The notes beneath the pieces are model-generated. The model did no database searches. It saw only the letters and a program-made list of their open reading frames with translations, and had not been told where the DNA came from. Of a stretch of DNA of 13,861 nucleotides, positions 1 to 6,594 are shown one piece after another. How positions within the stretch are numbered: position 1 is the first letter of the stretch; each line of letters opens with the position of its first letter. The stretch is from CAWBRT01 sp050015355 (GTDB taxonomy: Bacteria; Acidobacteriota; Terriglobia; Terriglobales; Acidobacteriaceae): positions 1-13,861 of the forward strand of contig JBEKBO010000121.1 in the NCBI GenBank assembly GCA_050015355.1. Direction: 5' to 3'. The position numbers and the translations under genes were made by a program.

Positions 1-1
1 A

Positions 2-871
2 GGAAAGGGCATTCTGCCGGTTGCCGGTGAACCCTTGGGCCAGCCCGAGAACTACGATAATGATCGCGTCTTCGCCTACATCCATGTCGTGGCGGACCCG
101 GCGATTGAGGGCAAGTTGAAGCGCCTGGAGGGGGTTGGACATCCTGTCATACGCCATAAGCTGGAGTCTCCGCTCGATCTCGGCGCGGAATTTTATCTTT
201 GGGAGTTTGCCACCGCGGTTGCCGGCGCGCTGCTCGGAATTGACGCCTTCGATCAACCCAACGTGCAGGAATCGAAGGACAACACGCGGCGGCTGCTGGC
301 GCAGTTCGATAAGGACGGCGCGCTTCCCGAAAATGTGCCCGGCGTCACCCGTATTTCGCTGGCGAACGGCGTGGGCGCGGAGCAGGAAAAAGCGCTCGAA
401 GCATTTGTCCAGCAAGTGCGCCCGCATGATTACATTTCCATCCAGCAATATCTGCCTGAGAATGCGGAAACCGATGCGCGTATCCAGCGCTTGCAGGTTG
501 CGCTTCGCAATGCATTGCGCGTCGCCGTTACCACCGGCTACGGGCCGCGATTTCTGCACTCGACGGGGCAGTTCCACAAGGGCGGGCTGGCCACGGGAGT
601 CTTTCTGCAAATCACCGCCACCCACCCCAACAAGCCAACAGCGGGCTTGTCGGGGACCCCGGCCGTTGAAGCGGGCGAGTTGCCGATTCCGGGCGAAAAA
701 GCCGGCTTCGCGGTGTTGGCCGATGCTCAGGCGCTGGGCGATCTGCTGTCGCTGGCGCAGCACAAGCGCCGCGTTCTAGCCGTACGGCTCGGCGCCAACG
801 TGCTTAACGACCTCGACACGCTGGCCCGCAATCTGCAACGGTTGGTTGAGGCCAAGGCTGTTTCGATCTGA
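2..871 (+). CDS. tal-pgi: Bifunctional transaldolase/phosphoglucose isomerase, C-terminal part (5' end outside window)
   Basis: This is the last ~289 residues of what I read as a transaldolase fused to glucose-6-phosphate isomerase, a cytoplasmic enzyme linking the pentose phosphate pathway to glycolysis. The frame is open from base 2 (GKGILPVAGEPLG), so the TTG at 35 is an internal leucine codon and not the start. The visible part is the isomerase end. FDQPNVQESK (248-277) resembles the conserved sugar-isomerase FDQ.x.VE..K signature, and GPRFLHSTGQFHKGG, about 110 residues before the C-terminus, is typical of the isomerase domain in these fusions. No transaldolase residues are in view, so the fusion is inferred from similarity to known TalPgi C-termini and from the neighbours gnd, zwf and pgl. 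Oddity: between FLQIT and ELPIPG there is an extra stretch, HPNKPTAGLSGTPAV, encoded by a palindromic repeat (624-663) that recurs in fahA. The stop TGA lies in an 18-bp sequence repeated at 982-999. Confidence 0.88.
   Translation, partial: GKGILPVAGEPLGQPENYDNDRVFAYIHVVADPAIEGKLKRLEGVGHPVIRHKLESPLDLGAEFYLWEFATAVAGALLGIDAFDQPNVQESKDNTRRLLAQFDKDGALPENVPGVTRISLANGVGAEQEKALEAFVQQVRPHDYISIQQYLPENAETDARIQRLQVALRNALRVAVTTGYGPRFLHSTGQFHKGGLATGVFLQITATHPNKPTAGLSGTPAVEAGELPIPGEKAGFAVLADAQALGDLLSLAQHKRRVLAVRLGANVLNDLDTLARNLQRLVEAKAVSI
624..663 (-). repeat. Palindromic repeat module inside tal-pgi (coding copy 1)
   Basis: These 40 bases match the reverse complement of 9960-9999 in fahA at 39 positions, including an uninterrupted 32-bp identity (624-655 against 9968-9999). 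The core folds as a hairpin, CCCCAACAAGCC against GGCTTGTCGGGG with one mismatch and a 7-nt loop, and is followed by the palindromic GGGGACCCC. Intergenic relatives with the same outer ends lie at 9265-9297 and 9404-9447. The frame passes straight through and yields HPNKPTAGLSGTP in a loop that, from memory of the family, is about 14 residues shorter elsewhere. Confidence 0.85.
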
Positions 872-999
872 CGGTTAGTGAATGCCAAGATCGTTTCACA
901 ACTCGGTTTTGAAGGGGCGCGGCTTTAGCCGCCGTTCCTGAACGCATATTATCCGGCTTTAGCCGCTGAGGGACCGCCGTTAAGGCTGTTTCAATCTGA
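854..999. repeat. 18-bp direct repeat flanking the tal-pgi/gnd repeat element
   Basis: AAGGCTGTTTCGATCTGA at 854-871, which is the last five codons and stop of tal-pgi, recurs at 982-999 with one substitution (CGA to CAA). The two copies are 128 bp apart and bracket the family A element. They could be a flanking duplication. The second copy also resembles the tails of other family A elements (GCCGTTTCATCTAA), so an element tail may instead have contributed the end of the gene. Confidence 0.7.
897..981 (+). repeat. Family A repeat, copy 1 (upstream of gnd)
   Basis: The layout is ACTCGGTTTTGAAGGGGCGC, then GGCTTTAGCCGCC, a spacer, CCGGCTTTAGCCG and CTGAGGG. The CTGAGGG ends 43 bp before the gnd start codon. 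Related copies lie before zwf (2723), hppD (6411) and hmgA (7843), all in the same orientation. GCGGCTTTAGCCGC can fold as a short hairpin with a TT centre. It fills most of the 144-bp tal-pgi/gnd gap. No clear promoter is visible in the gap. Confidence 0.75.
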
Positions 1000-1015
1000 A
1001 GAGAGGTAAGCGACC

Positions 1016-2443
1016 GTGAGTGATTTCGGAGTGATCGGACTTGGCGTAATGGGGCAGAACCTTGCTCTCAACATTGAAGAGCACGGCTTCAGCGTCGCCG
1101 TCTGGAACCTGGAGACGGAATGGACCCAGCGCTTCGTGCAGCAGAATGCCGGCAAGAAGTTCACTGGTGCAAAGTCGCTCGATGAGTTCGTCAAGGGGCT
1201 TCGCACGCCGCGCCGCATTCTGATGATGATCAAGGCTGGCGAACCGGTGGACAGCATGATCGCGCAGCTTTCGCCGCTGCTGCAAGCGGGCGACATTCTG
1301 ATCGACGGTGGAAACTCCTGGTTCAAGGACACGCAACGCCGTGAAAAGGAAATGCGCGCCAACCGGCTGCGCTTTTTCGGCATGGGCGTTTCCGGCGGCG
1401 AAGAAGGTGCGCGCCACGGACCCTCCCTCATGCCGGGCGGCGAATTGGAAGCCTACCGCGAGCTTGAGCCCGTGCTCACCGCCATCGCGGCCAGGAGCGA
1501 TTCCGGTCCATGCGTCACGCACGTTGGCCCCGACGGCGCCGGTCACTTCGTCAAGATGGTTCACAACGGCATCGAGTACGGCGACATGCAACTCATCGCC
1601 GAGGCTTACGACTTGCTGCATCGTGCGCTCGGCTTCAACGCCGACGAACTTGCCCGCATCTTCGACGACTGGAACCGGACTTCGCTGAAGTCATATCTCA
1701 TCGAGATCACTTCGCAGATCTTCGCCGTCAAAGATCCGCGCACGGGCAAGCCGCTGGTCGATGTGGTGCTGGACAAGGCGGGGCAAAAGGGCACCGGCAA
1801 GTGGACTGCCGAGATGGCGCTCGATCTCATCGTCCCGGCGGGAACGATTGCCGCCGCCATCGAGGCGCGCGTGCTCTCCAGCATGAAAGACCAGCGCGTG
1901 GCCGCAGCACGCGTCCTGGCCGGCCCGCAGGCGCGCTTCGACGGAGATCGCCAGCAGGCTGTCGCTGCCATTCGCGACGCGCTTTATGCCTCCAAAGTGT
2001 GTTCGTATGCGCAAGGCATGAACCTGATTCAGGCGGGCTCCGAGGCTTACAACTGGAAGATCAATCTGCGGGAGATGGCCCGCATTTGGAAGGCCGGCTG
2101 CATCATCCGCGCCGAGTTCCTGAACGAAATCATGCAGGCCTACGAGCGCGACCCGCGGTTGGCGAACCTGTTGCTCGACGCCGAATTCCGCACCAGGATA
2201 CAGCAGGCGCAGCAGAACTGGCGATGGACTCTGCGCCTTGCCATCGAGCACGGAATACCGGTCCCCTCCATGACTGCCTCTTTGGGATACTACGACAGCT
2301 ATCGCACCGCGCGGCTGCCGCAGAATCTCACGCAGGCGCAGCGCGACTACTTCGGAGCGCACACGTACCAGCGCGCCGATCGTCCCGAGGAGGGTTTTGT
2401 GCACAGCGATTGGCAGAGGCTTGCCGTCCCCGCCGCCGATTAG
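1016..2443 (+). CDS. gnd: 6-phosphogluconate dehydrogenase, decarboxylating
   Basis: The enzyme oxidatively decarboxylates 6-phosphogluconate to ribulose-5-phosphate and CO2 in the cytoplasm, the last step of the oxidative pentose phosphate branch. Its 475 residues match the long homodimeric class. The N-terminal Rossmann fold carries GLGVMGQNLALN (8-19). Substrate and catalytic motifs follow in order: GGNSWF, GVSGGEEGARHGPS, and GHFVKMVHNGIEYGD with the catalytic lysine, then the all-helical C-terminal domain with GQKGTGKW, SYAQG and AQRDYFGAHTYQR. The start is GTG at 1016, nine bases after GAGAGG (1001-1006). Oddity: after the second beta strand the protein reads WNLETEW (30-36), with Leu32 where NADP-dependent family members have the Arg that contacts the 2'-phosphate (NR.T in animal enzymes). 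Relaxed or NAD-preferring cofactor use is therefore possible. This is an inference from one position. Confidence 0.97.
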   Translation: MSDFGVIGLGVMGQNLALNIEEHGFSVAVWNLETEWTQRFVQQNAGKKFTGAKSLDEFVKGLRTPRRILMMIKAGEPVDSMIAQLSPLLQAGDILIDGGNSWFKDTQRREKEMRANRLRFFGMGVSGGEEGARHGPSLMPGGELEAYRELEPVLTAIAARSDSGPCVTHVGPDGAGHFVKMVHNGIEYGDMQLIAEAYDLLHRALGFNADELARIFDDWNRTSLKSYLIEITSQIFAVKDPRTGKPLVDVVLDKAGQKGTGKWTAEMALDLIVPAGTIAAAIEARVLSSMKDQRVAAARVLAGPQARFDGDRQQAVAAIRDALYASKVCSYAQGMNLIQAGSEAYNWKINLREMARIWKAGCIIRAEFLNEIMQAYERDPRLANLLLDAEFRTRIQQAQQNWRWTLRLAIEHGIPVPSMTASLGYYDSYRTARLPQNLTQAQRDYFGAHTYQRADRPEEGFVHSDWQRLAVPAAD

Positions 2444-2478
2444 TCCGAAGGCGTGGAACGTCGCGGCAGGGTGTCGTC

Positions 2479-2597
2479 GGGTGCCCCAGGTTCCGCGCCG
2501 CCGTGTACTCCTCTGAGACACGCCGCGCGGTTTGGTCAAGCTGCGACATTCGTAGCAAACGGCTCATTTGGCTGTCCGGCGCTAACCTGGGGTAGTT
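2479..2597 (+). repeat. Family B repeat, copy 1 (downstream of gnd), interrupted
   Basis: The left arm GGGTGCCCCAGGTTCCGCGC starts 35 bp after the gnd stop, and the right arm GGCGCTAACCTGGGGTAGTT ends at 2597. The arms are inverted repeats, and both recur almost unchanged at 7769-7818, where only 7 bases separate them. Here about 77 bases with no recognised content separate them, so the copy looks like an element whose loop has expanded or been invaded. It could act as a 3' structure for gnd, but the T-rich tail is weak. Confidence 0.7.
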
Positions 2598-2722
2598 GTG
2601 CGGGGTGATTGCGGGTCGGCTACGGGATGTACAAACTGGATTTGCGGAGTGCAAGCGATTTTGCGGCGCTGGAATCGATTGCAGAAATGGTGTCAGGTAG
2701 GGCGCGCGGCAGGAATGGTTTT
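2598..2722. other. Rest of gnd-zwf intergenic gap
   Basis: The whole gnd-zwf gap is 396 bp to the ATG chosen for zwf. Family B fills 2479-2597 and family A fills 2723-2797. Between them I see no open frame with gene-like features and no convincing -35/-10 pair. A short imperfect direct repeat, GGTAGGGCGCG at 2697 and 2724, precedes the family A copy. Confidence 0.5.
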
Positions 2723-2797
2723 GGGTAGGGCGCGGCTTTAGCCGCGCCATCCAGAGCCGAATGTCGCGGGCTTTAGCCCCTGAGGAAATTGCCGGTT
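2723..2797 (+). repeat. Family A repeat, copy 2 (upstream of zwf)
   Basis: GGGCGCGGCTTTAGCCGCGCC is followed by a 19-bp spacer, then GCGGGCTTTAGCCCCTGAGG. CTGAGGA ends 53 bp before the zwf ATG. The orientation is the same as in the other copies. The TTG at 2789 that would extend zwf lies in this repeat, which argues against that start. Confidence 0.75.
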
Positions 2798-2839
2798 CTT
2801 ACAAAAACGCATTTATGCAACCAGTTCTGGTCGAGATAT

Positions 2840-4414
2840 ATGAGCAGCGTTGAAATCACGATTGATCACGTTTCTGAGCCGGCTAATACGGAGGCCGTGG
2901 AGTCCTGCATTATTGTCATCTTTGGTGCAACCGGCGATCTCAGCCGTCGAAAGCTGGTTCCCGCGCTTTTCGACCTCGTGACCGATGGTCTGCTGACTGC
3001 CGACTTTGAAGTGATTGGCGTAGGGCGCTCCCCGTTGAGCGATGAGAAGTTCCGCGACATGCTGCGCGACGGCACGGAGCGATCGAAGGATTCGCATCAC
3101 TTCACGCCAGACCGTTGGCAGGAATTTGCGCAACGTCTCCACTATCTCGCGGGTGCGATGGAAGGCCCGGAGTTTTACAACACGCTTCGCGCGAAGATCA
3201 ACAAATTGGGCGCCGAAGGGGCCAAGCCAAACATCCTGTTCTATCTTTCGGTGCCCCCATCCGCCGTGACCGATATTATTCGTCACCTTGGCAACAGCGG
3301 CCTCTCCCACGCTGCCAAGGGGTGGACGCGCATCATCGTTGAAAAGCCGTTCGGACGCGATCTCGCCTCGGCGCGCGCGCTCAATCAGACCGTGGTGAGC
3401 GCCTTCGACGAGCAGCAGGTGTTCAGGATCGACCATTATCTCGGCAAGCAGACGGTGCAGAACATCCTGGTGTTCCGCTTCGCCAATTCGATGTTCGAGC
3501 CCATCTGGCATCGCAACTACGTCGAGTTCGTCGAGATCACCGGGGCGGAAACGCTCGGGGTGGGAACACGCGCTGGATTTTACGAGGAGGCCGGAGCCCT
3601 GCGCGACATGGTCGCCAACCACATGCTCCAGCTTCTCACCCTCACCGCGATGGAGCCTCCCGTGGCGTTCGACGCCGTGAACGTGCGCGAGCAGAAGGTA
3701 CAGACCTTGCGTGCCATGTCGCCCATGGGTCCGGAAGAGGTGGCGCGCCGGACCGTGCGCGCGCAGTACCAGGCGGGCAAGATCGGCAGCTCCGAGGTGC
3801 CGGCATACCGCCAGGAGTCCGGCATCTCACCCGAGTCGCGTACCGAGACCTTCGCAGCCGTCGAGTTTCGTATCGAGAACTGGCGTTGGGCGGGTGTGCC
3901 CTTTTTTGTTCGCACCGGCAAGCGGCTGGCTCGTTCGCTGACCGAAATTGCGGTGCATCTGAAGCCTACGCCGCAGGCGCTGTTCGCGGGCACGGCCAAG
4001 CATGGCATCCAACCCAACGTGATTATGCTTCGAATTCAACCGGACGAAGGCATCTCGATCGAGTTCGAGACCAAGGTGCCGGGGACTTCCATGCAGACCT
4101 CCACCGTGCACATGGACTTCTGTTACGAGCGCGAGTTCAACGTGCCCGCGCCGGTGGCTTACGAAACACTGTTGCTGGATGCCATACGCGGAGACGCGAC
4201 TCTGTTCACGCGTCACGATGAAGTCGAAGCCGAATGGCGGCTGATTACGCCCATTCTCGATGCGTGGGCGAACAATGCCACGGAGTTGCAGTTTTATCCG
4301 GCGGGCAGCGAAGGTCCGGCTGCCGCCGGTGATTTGCTCCGGCGCAGTGGCCATAGCTGGCGCCTGCTGGCGAGCAAGTACCGTAGTTCGTGCGCAAGCC
4401 TATCAAGCCTATGA
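2840..4414 (+). CDS. zwf: Glucose-6-phosphate 1-dehydrogenase
   Basis: The enzyme oxidises glucose-6-phosphate to 6-phosphogluconolactone, the entry step of the oxidative pentose phosphate branch. Its 524 residues from ATG 2840 are slightly longer than the ~490-510 usual in bacteria because of a ~22-residue N-terminal tail. The Rossmann motif is FGATGDLSRRKL (28-39). Arg63 in IGVGR sits where NADP-specific enzymes bind the 2'-phosphate. EKPFGRDL is a conserved substrate-domain motif. The active-site signature is RIDHYLGKQ, with His199 and the substrate-binding Lys, and the catalytic-base histidine is His261 in ANHM. The 62-residue spacing between the two histidines equals that of the Leuconostoc enzyme (178/240). 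No strong ribosome-binding site precedes the ATG. The alternative TTG at 2789 would add 17 residues and lies in a repeat, so I prefer the ATG. The 3' end overlaps the next gene by ATGA. Confidence 0.96.
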   Translation: MSSVEITIDHVSEPANTEAVESCIIVIFGATGDLSRRKLVPALFDLVTDGLLTADFEVIGVGRSPLSDEKFRDMLRDGTERSKDSHHFTPDRWQEFAQRLHYLAGAMEGPEFYNTLRAKINKLGAEGAKPNILFYLSVPPSAVTDIIRHLGNSGLSHAAKGWTRIIVEKPFGRDLASARALNQTVVSAFDEQQVFRIDHYLGKQTVQNILVFRFANSMFEPIWHRNYVEFVEITGAETLGVGTRAGFYEEAGALRDMVANHMLQLLTLTAMEPPVAFDAVNVREQKVQTLRAMSPMGPEEVARRTVRAQYQAGKIGSSEVPAYRQESGISPESRTETFAAVEFRIENWRWAGVPFFVRTGKRLARSLTEIAVHLKPTPQALFAGTAKHGIQPNVIMLRIQPDEGISIEFETKVPGTSMQTSTVHMDFCYEREFNVPAPVAYETLLLDAIRGDATLFTRHDEVEAEWRLITPILDAWANNATELQFYPAGSEGPAAAGDLLRRSGHSWRLLASKYRSSCASLSSL

Positions 4415-5244
4415 CGACGCTCGTGGTCTCGGATCTCGATGGAACGCTGCTCACTCCGGAGAAGCAGATCACCGCTCTCTCCAAGCAAGCCGTAGCCGAT
4501 GTTCTTGCCGCCGGCATTCGTTTCACGGCCATCAGCAGCCGTCCTCCGCGCGGCATGCGGTGGATTATCGAGGAGCTGAATCTTCGTGAGCCCTTCGCCG
4601 CTTTCAACGGAGCCGCTATCGTTTCTCCGGATTGGGAGCTGCTGTTCGCAAGTTACATTGAGCCGCGGATCGCCCGCCACGTAATCGCGGCCGCCATCGA
4701 GGCCGGAGCCTCTCCTTGGGTCTACACCGATGACGACTGGTTCGTGCTGCCGGCCCGGTCCGCCCACGTGGAGCGCGAGTCGAATACGGTGCGCTTCCGG
4801 CCAACGCCCGTGGAGAGTTTCGAGCCTCTGCTCGACCGCGTCATCAAGGTGCAGGCGGTCAGCGATGATCCCGCGGTGATCGCGCGCTGCGAAGCCCTGA
4901 TTCATGCCAGGGCGCAGGGCAAGGTTTCGGCCACCCGTTCGCAAACCTACTATTACGATGTCACCCCTCCGGGCGGCGACAAGGGTTCGGGCGTCGCGCG
5001 CCTTTGCACGCAATTGCGGATTCCGCTCGCCGGGACAACCACCATTGGCGACATGGAAAACGACATCCCCATGCTCATCCGGGCGGGCTTTTCGATTGCG
5101 ATGGGACAGGCCTCAACCGAAGTGAAGTCGGCAGCCAAAGCGGTCACCGGCAGCAATGCCGAAGAGGGCTTCGCAAGAACAATGTACCGGTTTGTGCTCG
5201 GCCGTGAGCTGCCCGTCCAAGCGGCGCCGGCCAAATCGGCGTGA
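4411..5244 (+). CDS. Cof-type HAD-superfamily sugar-phosphate phosphatase
   Basis: This is a 277-residue cytoplasmic HAD hydrolase of the Cof/YidA (type IIB cap) class, probably dephosphorylating a small sugar phosphate or similar metabolite. Motif I is SDLDGTLL with nucleophile Asp8 and acid/base Asp10. Motif II is ISSR (41-44), with Ser in the Thr/Ser position. Motif III is Lys191 in GGDKGSG, and motif IV is GDMENDIPM with Asp214 and Asp218 for Mg2+. The large insert between motifs II and III is the C2 cap. The start is ATG 4411, which overlaps the zwf stop as ATGA and suggests translational coupling. A GTG at 4390 would add seven residues inside zwf. The substrate cannot be read from sequence. 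The position between zwf and pgl suggests work on a pentose phosphate intermediate or a side product of it, which is inference. The C-terminus ends in a short Ala/Pro tail. Confidence 0.93.
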   Translation: MTTLVVSDLDGTLLTPEKQITALSKQAVADVLAAGIRFTAISSRPPRGMRWIIEELNLREPFAAFNGAAIVSPDWELLFASYIEPRIARHVIAAAIEAGASPWVYTDDDWFVLPARSAHVERESNTVRFRPTPVESFEPLLDRVIKVQAVSDDPAVIARCEALIHARAQGKVSATRSQTYYYDVTPPGGDKGSGVARLCTQLRIPLAGTTTIGDMENDIPMLIRAGFSIAMGQASTEVKSAAKAVTGSNAEEGFARTMYRFVLGRELPVQAAPAKSA

Positions 5245-5275
5245 GTTTCCGGACGGCCGCCAGTGAGGGATTCCG

Positions 5276-6025
5276 ATGGTAATGCGGCATGTTAAGGTTT
5301 ATCCCGACAAAGATTCTTTGGTCGCCGGCACGGCGGAGTGGATTTTGTCCGCCTGCGGTGAGGCGATCGCCGGCCGCGGTGTTTGCAGCATTGCGCTTTC
5401 CGGTGGATCGACTCCGCGTGCGCTCTTTCGCCTGCTGGCAGGCGATCCGTGGCGCAAGCGTTTCGACTGGGGCCGCATCGAGTTGTTCCAGGTGGACGAA
5501 CGGGCAGTCCCGATTGACCATCCGGACAGCAATTTCGGCATGATCGAACGCGAACTGCTTCGCTCCATCCAGCTTCCCGAGAACAATGTACACCGCATGC
5601 ATGCCGAGCTGGGCGCGCAAGCCGCGGCTGAAGAATACGAGTCGCAACTACGAAAACGTTTTGTCACCGCGGGCGTTCCGCAGTTCGACGTTTTGCTCCT
5701 GGGGATGGGCGAGGACGGACACACCGCCTCCTTGTTTCCAGGCACCGAGGCTTTGCACGAAACCAGCCGCCTGGTGCTCGGCTACACCGTGGAACAGCTC
5801 AAGGCGCCCCGAATCACGCTCACTTTCCCGGTCATCAACAACGCTCGCAAGGTGCTGTTTCTCGTCTCTGGCGAGAGGAAGGCCGCAATTCTGCGCGAAC
5901 TCTTCCAGGGCGAGAATCCCGAACTGCGCTACCCGGCCGCCATGGTCGAACCGGAAAACGGGCTGCTCTACTGGCACCTCGACAGCGAGGCGGCGTCCTT
6001 GATTCATGTCGCCGTCAGCGAGTGA
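5276..6025 (+). CDS. pgl: 6-phosphogluconolactonase (DevB/SOL type)
   Basis: The enzyme hydrolyses 6-phosphogluconolactone to 6-phosphogluconate, between Zwf and Gnd. Its 249 residues are the usual length for this family, which is related to glucosamine-6-phosphate isomerase. Visible motifs are ALSGGSTP (phosphate binding, residues 40-47), QVDER with Asp74-Glu75-Arg76, and LLGMGEDGHTASLFP with the catalytic-region His149. The conserved C-terminal half contains RITLTFPVINNAR. ATG 5276 is preceded by GAGGGA with five bases between. A second ATG at 5282 is possible but badly spaced. The gene begins 31 bp after the HAD phosphatase and probably belongs to the same transcript as zwf. With zwf and gnd it completes the oxidative branch in this cluster. 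Confidence 0.96.
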   Translation: MVMRHVKVYPDKDSLVAGTAEWILSACGEAIAGRGVCSIALSGGSTPRALFRLLAGDPWRKRFDWGRIELFQVDERAVPIDHPDSNFGMIERELLRSIQLPENNVHRMHAELGAQAAAEEYESQLRKRFVTAGVPQFDVLLLGMGEDGHTASLFPGTEALHETSRLVLGYTVEQLKAPRITLTFPVINNARKVLFLVSGERKAAILRELFQGENPELRYPAAMVEPENGLLYWHLDSEAASLIHVAVSE

Positions 6026-6074
6026 TGGAGCGATGGACAGGCGCGGGCATGAAATCCGATGGCTGCTTGCCTCC

Positions 6075-6086
6075 CGAGTGCACTCG
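6075..6086. other. Perfect 12-bp palindrome
   Basis: CGAGTGCACTCG is its own reverse complement. It lies 49 bp after the pgl stop and 80 bp before the DUF1059 start. It might be an operator half-site pair or chance. No second copy was seen in the window. Confidence 0.3.
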
Positions 6087-6106
6087 ATAGCATCACATCT
6101 TCGAGC

Positions 6107-6134
6107 GGCTCCGGAGTAGCTGTAACCCGGAGCC
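6107..6134 (+). terminator. Hairpin between pgl and the DUF1059 gene
   Basis: GGCTCCGG pairs perfectly with CCGGAGCC across a 12-nt loop. It lies 82 bp after the pgl stop. No T-run follows, so an intrinsic terminator is doubtful. It may mark the end of the zwf-HAD-pgl transcript or be a leader structure of the small gene that starts 33 bp later. Confidence 0.35.
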
Positions 6135-6155
6135 AAGCCTCATTAACATCACCAC

Positions 6156-6160
6156 AGGAG
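6156..6160 (+). promoter_or_regulatory. Ribosome-binding site that sets the DUF1059 start
   Basis: AGGAG lies six bases before ATG 6167. An in-frame ATG at 6059 would add 36 residues with no such site and no family similarity, so the internal ATG is chosen. Confidence 0.75.
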
Positions 6161-6166
6161 TCAGTC

Positions 6167-6367
6167 ATGGCCACAAATCGCAAAGTCATCGATTGCCGTT
6201 GGTTCCCCAGCGAAAATGCTTGCGACGTCGCTATCTCGGGAAGCGAAGACGAGGTGCTGAATATTGCCGTGCAGCATGCCGTCCAATCCCACGGGCACCA
6301 GGACACGCCCGAACTTCGTCAGCAGTTGCGCTCCATGCTGCGTGACGAAGGGTCTAAAGCCGCGTAG
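6167..6367 (+). CDS. Small DUF1059-family protein
   Basis: This is a 66-residue soluble protein without signal peptide or membrane segment. It matches the DUF1059 pattern as I know it: KVIDCRWFPSE.ACDVAISG with two cysteines (Cys11 and Cys19), then a helical half EDEVLNIAVQHAVQSHGHQD ending in TPELRQQLRSML. The function of the family is unknown. The paired cysteines and the His cluster (QHAVQSHGH) could suggest metal or redox chemistry, but this is speculation. AGGAG at 6156 fixes the start. It stands apart from pgl by 141 bp and from hppD by 227 bp, so it is probably a single-gene unit and its place between sugar and aromatic catabolism may be accidental. Confidence 0.85.
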   Translation: MATNRKVIDCRWFPSENACDVAISGSEDEVLNIAVQHAVQSHGHQDTPELRQQLRSMLRDEGSKAA

Positions 6368-6410
6368 TGCAAAACCGGTGTGCTTCACATGGTGAGCGTG
6401 CAAGCTGTCT

Positions 6411-6546
6411 CGCAACTCGGGTTTGAAGGGAGCGCGCTTTTAGCCAGAAATAGTTTCTTGAAGGGGCGCGGCTTTAGCGCCGTTCAGGGCCAACTAAAAT
6501 GTGGGCTTTAGCCCCTGAGGAGATTCTCGTTTCCTCTAACATCAAT
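6411..6546 (+). repeat. Family A repeat, copy 3 (upstream of hppD), with doubled head
   Basis: The copy contains two head sequences: CGCAACTCGGGTTTGAAGGG with a degraded CTTTTAGCC, then TTGAAGGGGCGCGGCTTTAG. The tail GGGCTTTAGCCCCTGAGGAG and CTCGTTTCCTCTAAC follow. The first head matches copy 1 (ACTCGGTTTTGAAGGGG) and the tail matches the remnant before hmgA. CTGAGGA ends 73 bp before the hppD start. The copy accounts for most of the 227-bp gap. I see no other feature there except the hppD ribosome-binding site. Confidence 0.75.
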
Positions 6547-6583
6547 TTGTTAAACAGCTCGTGGATAACCTTTCCGTACCGAC

Positions 6584-6587
6584 GGAG
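6584..6587 (+). promoter_or_regulatory. Ribosome-binding site that sets the hppD start
   Basis: GGAG lies seven bases before ATG 6595. The open frame extends back to 6499, but that extension overlaps the family A repeat and does not look like HPPD sequence. Confidence 0.7.
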
Positions 6588-6594
6588 TGAACCG

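Noticed and set aside
1691..2539. Open frame of 282 codons on the minus strand over gnd
   Set aside because: It is antisense to a gene with a full set of family motifs. Long antisense frames are common in GC-rich DNA and the product resembles nothing I know.
2789..2839. TTG start giving zwf 17 extra residues
   Set aside because: The codon lies in the tail of a family A repeat. The extension MPVLTKTHLCNQFWSRY has no counterpart in the family.
3446..3454. Gln instead of Glu after DHYLGK in Zwf as a possible active-site defect
   Set aside because: The known G6PD active-site pattern allows E, Q or K at this position.
6499..6594. N-terminal extension of hppD
   Set aside because: It overlaps repeat sequence. 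ATG 6595 has a good ribosome-binding site and gives the expected length.
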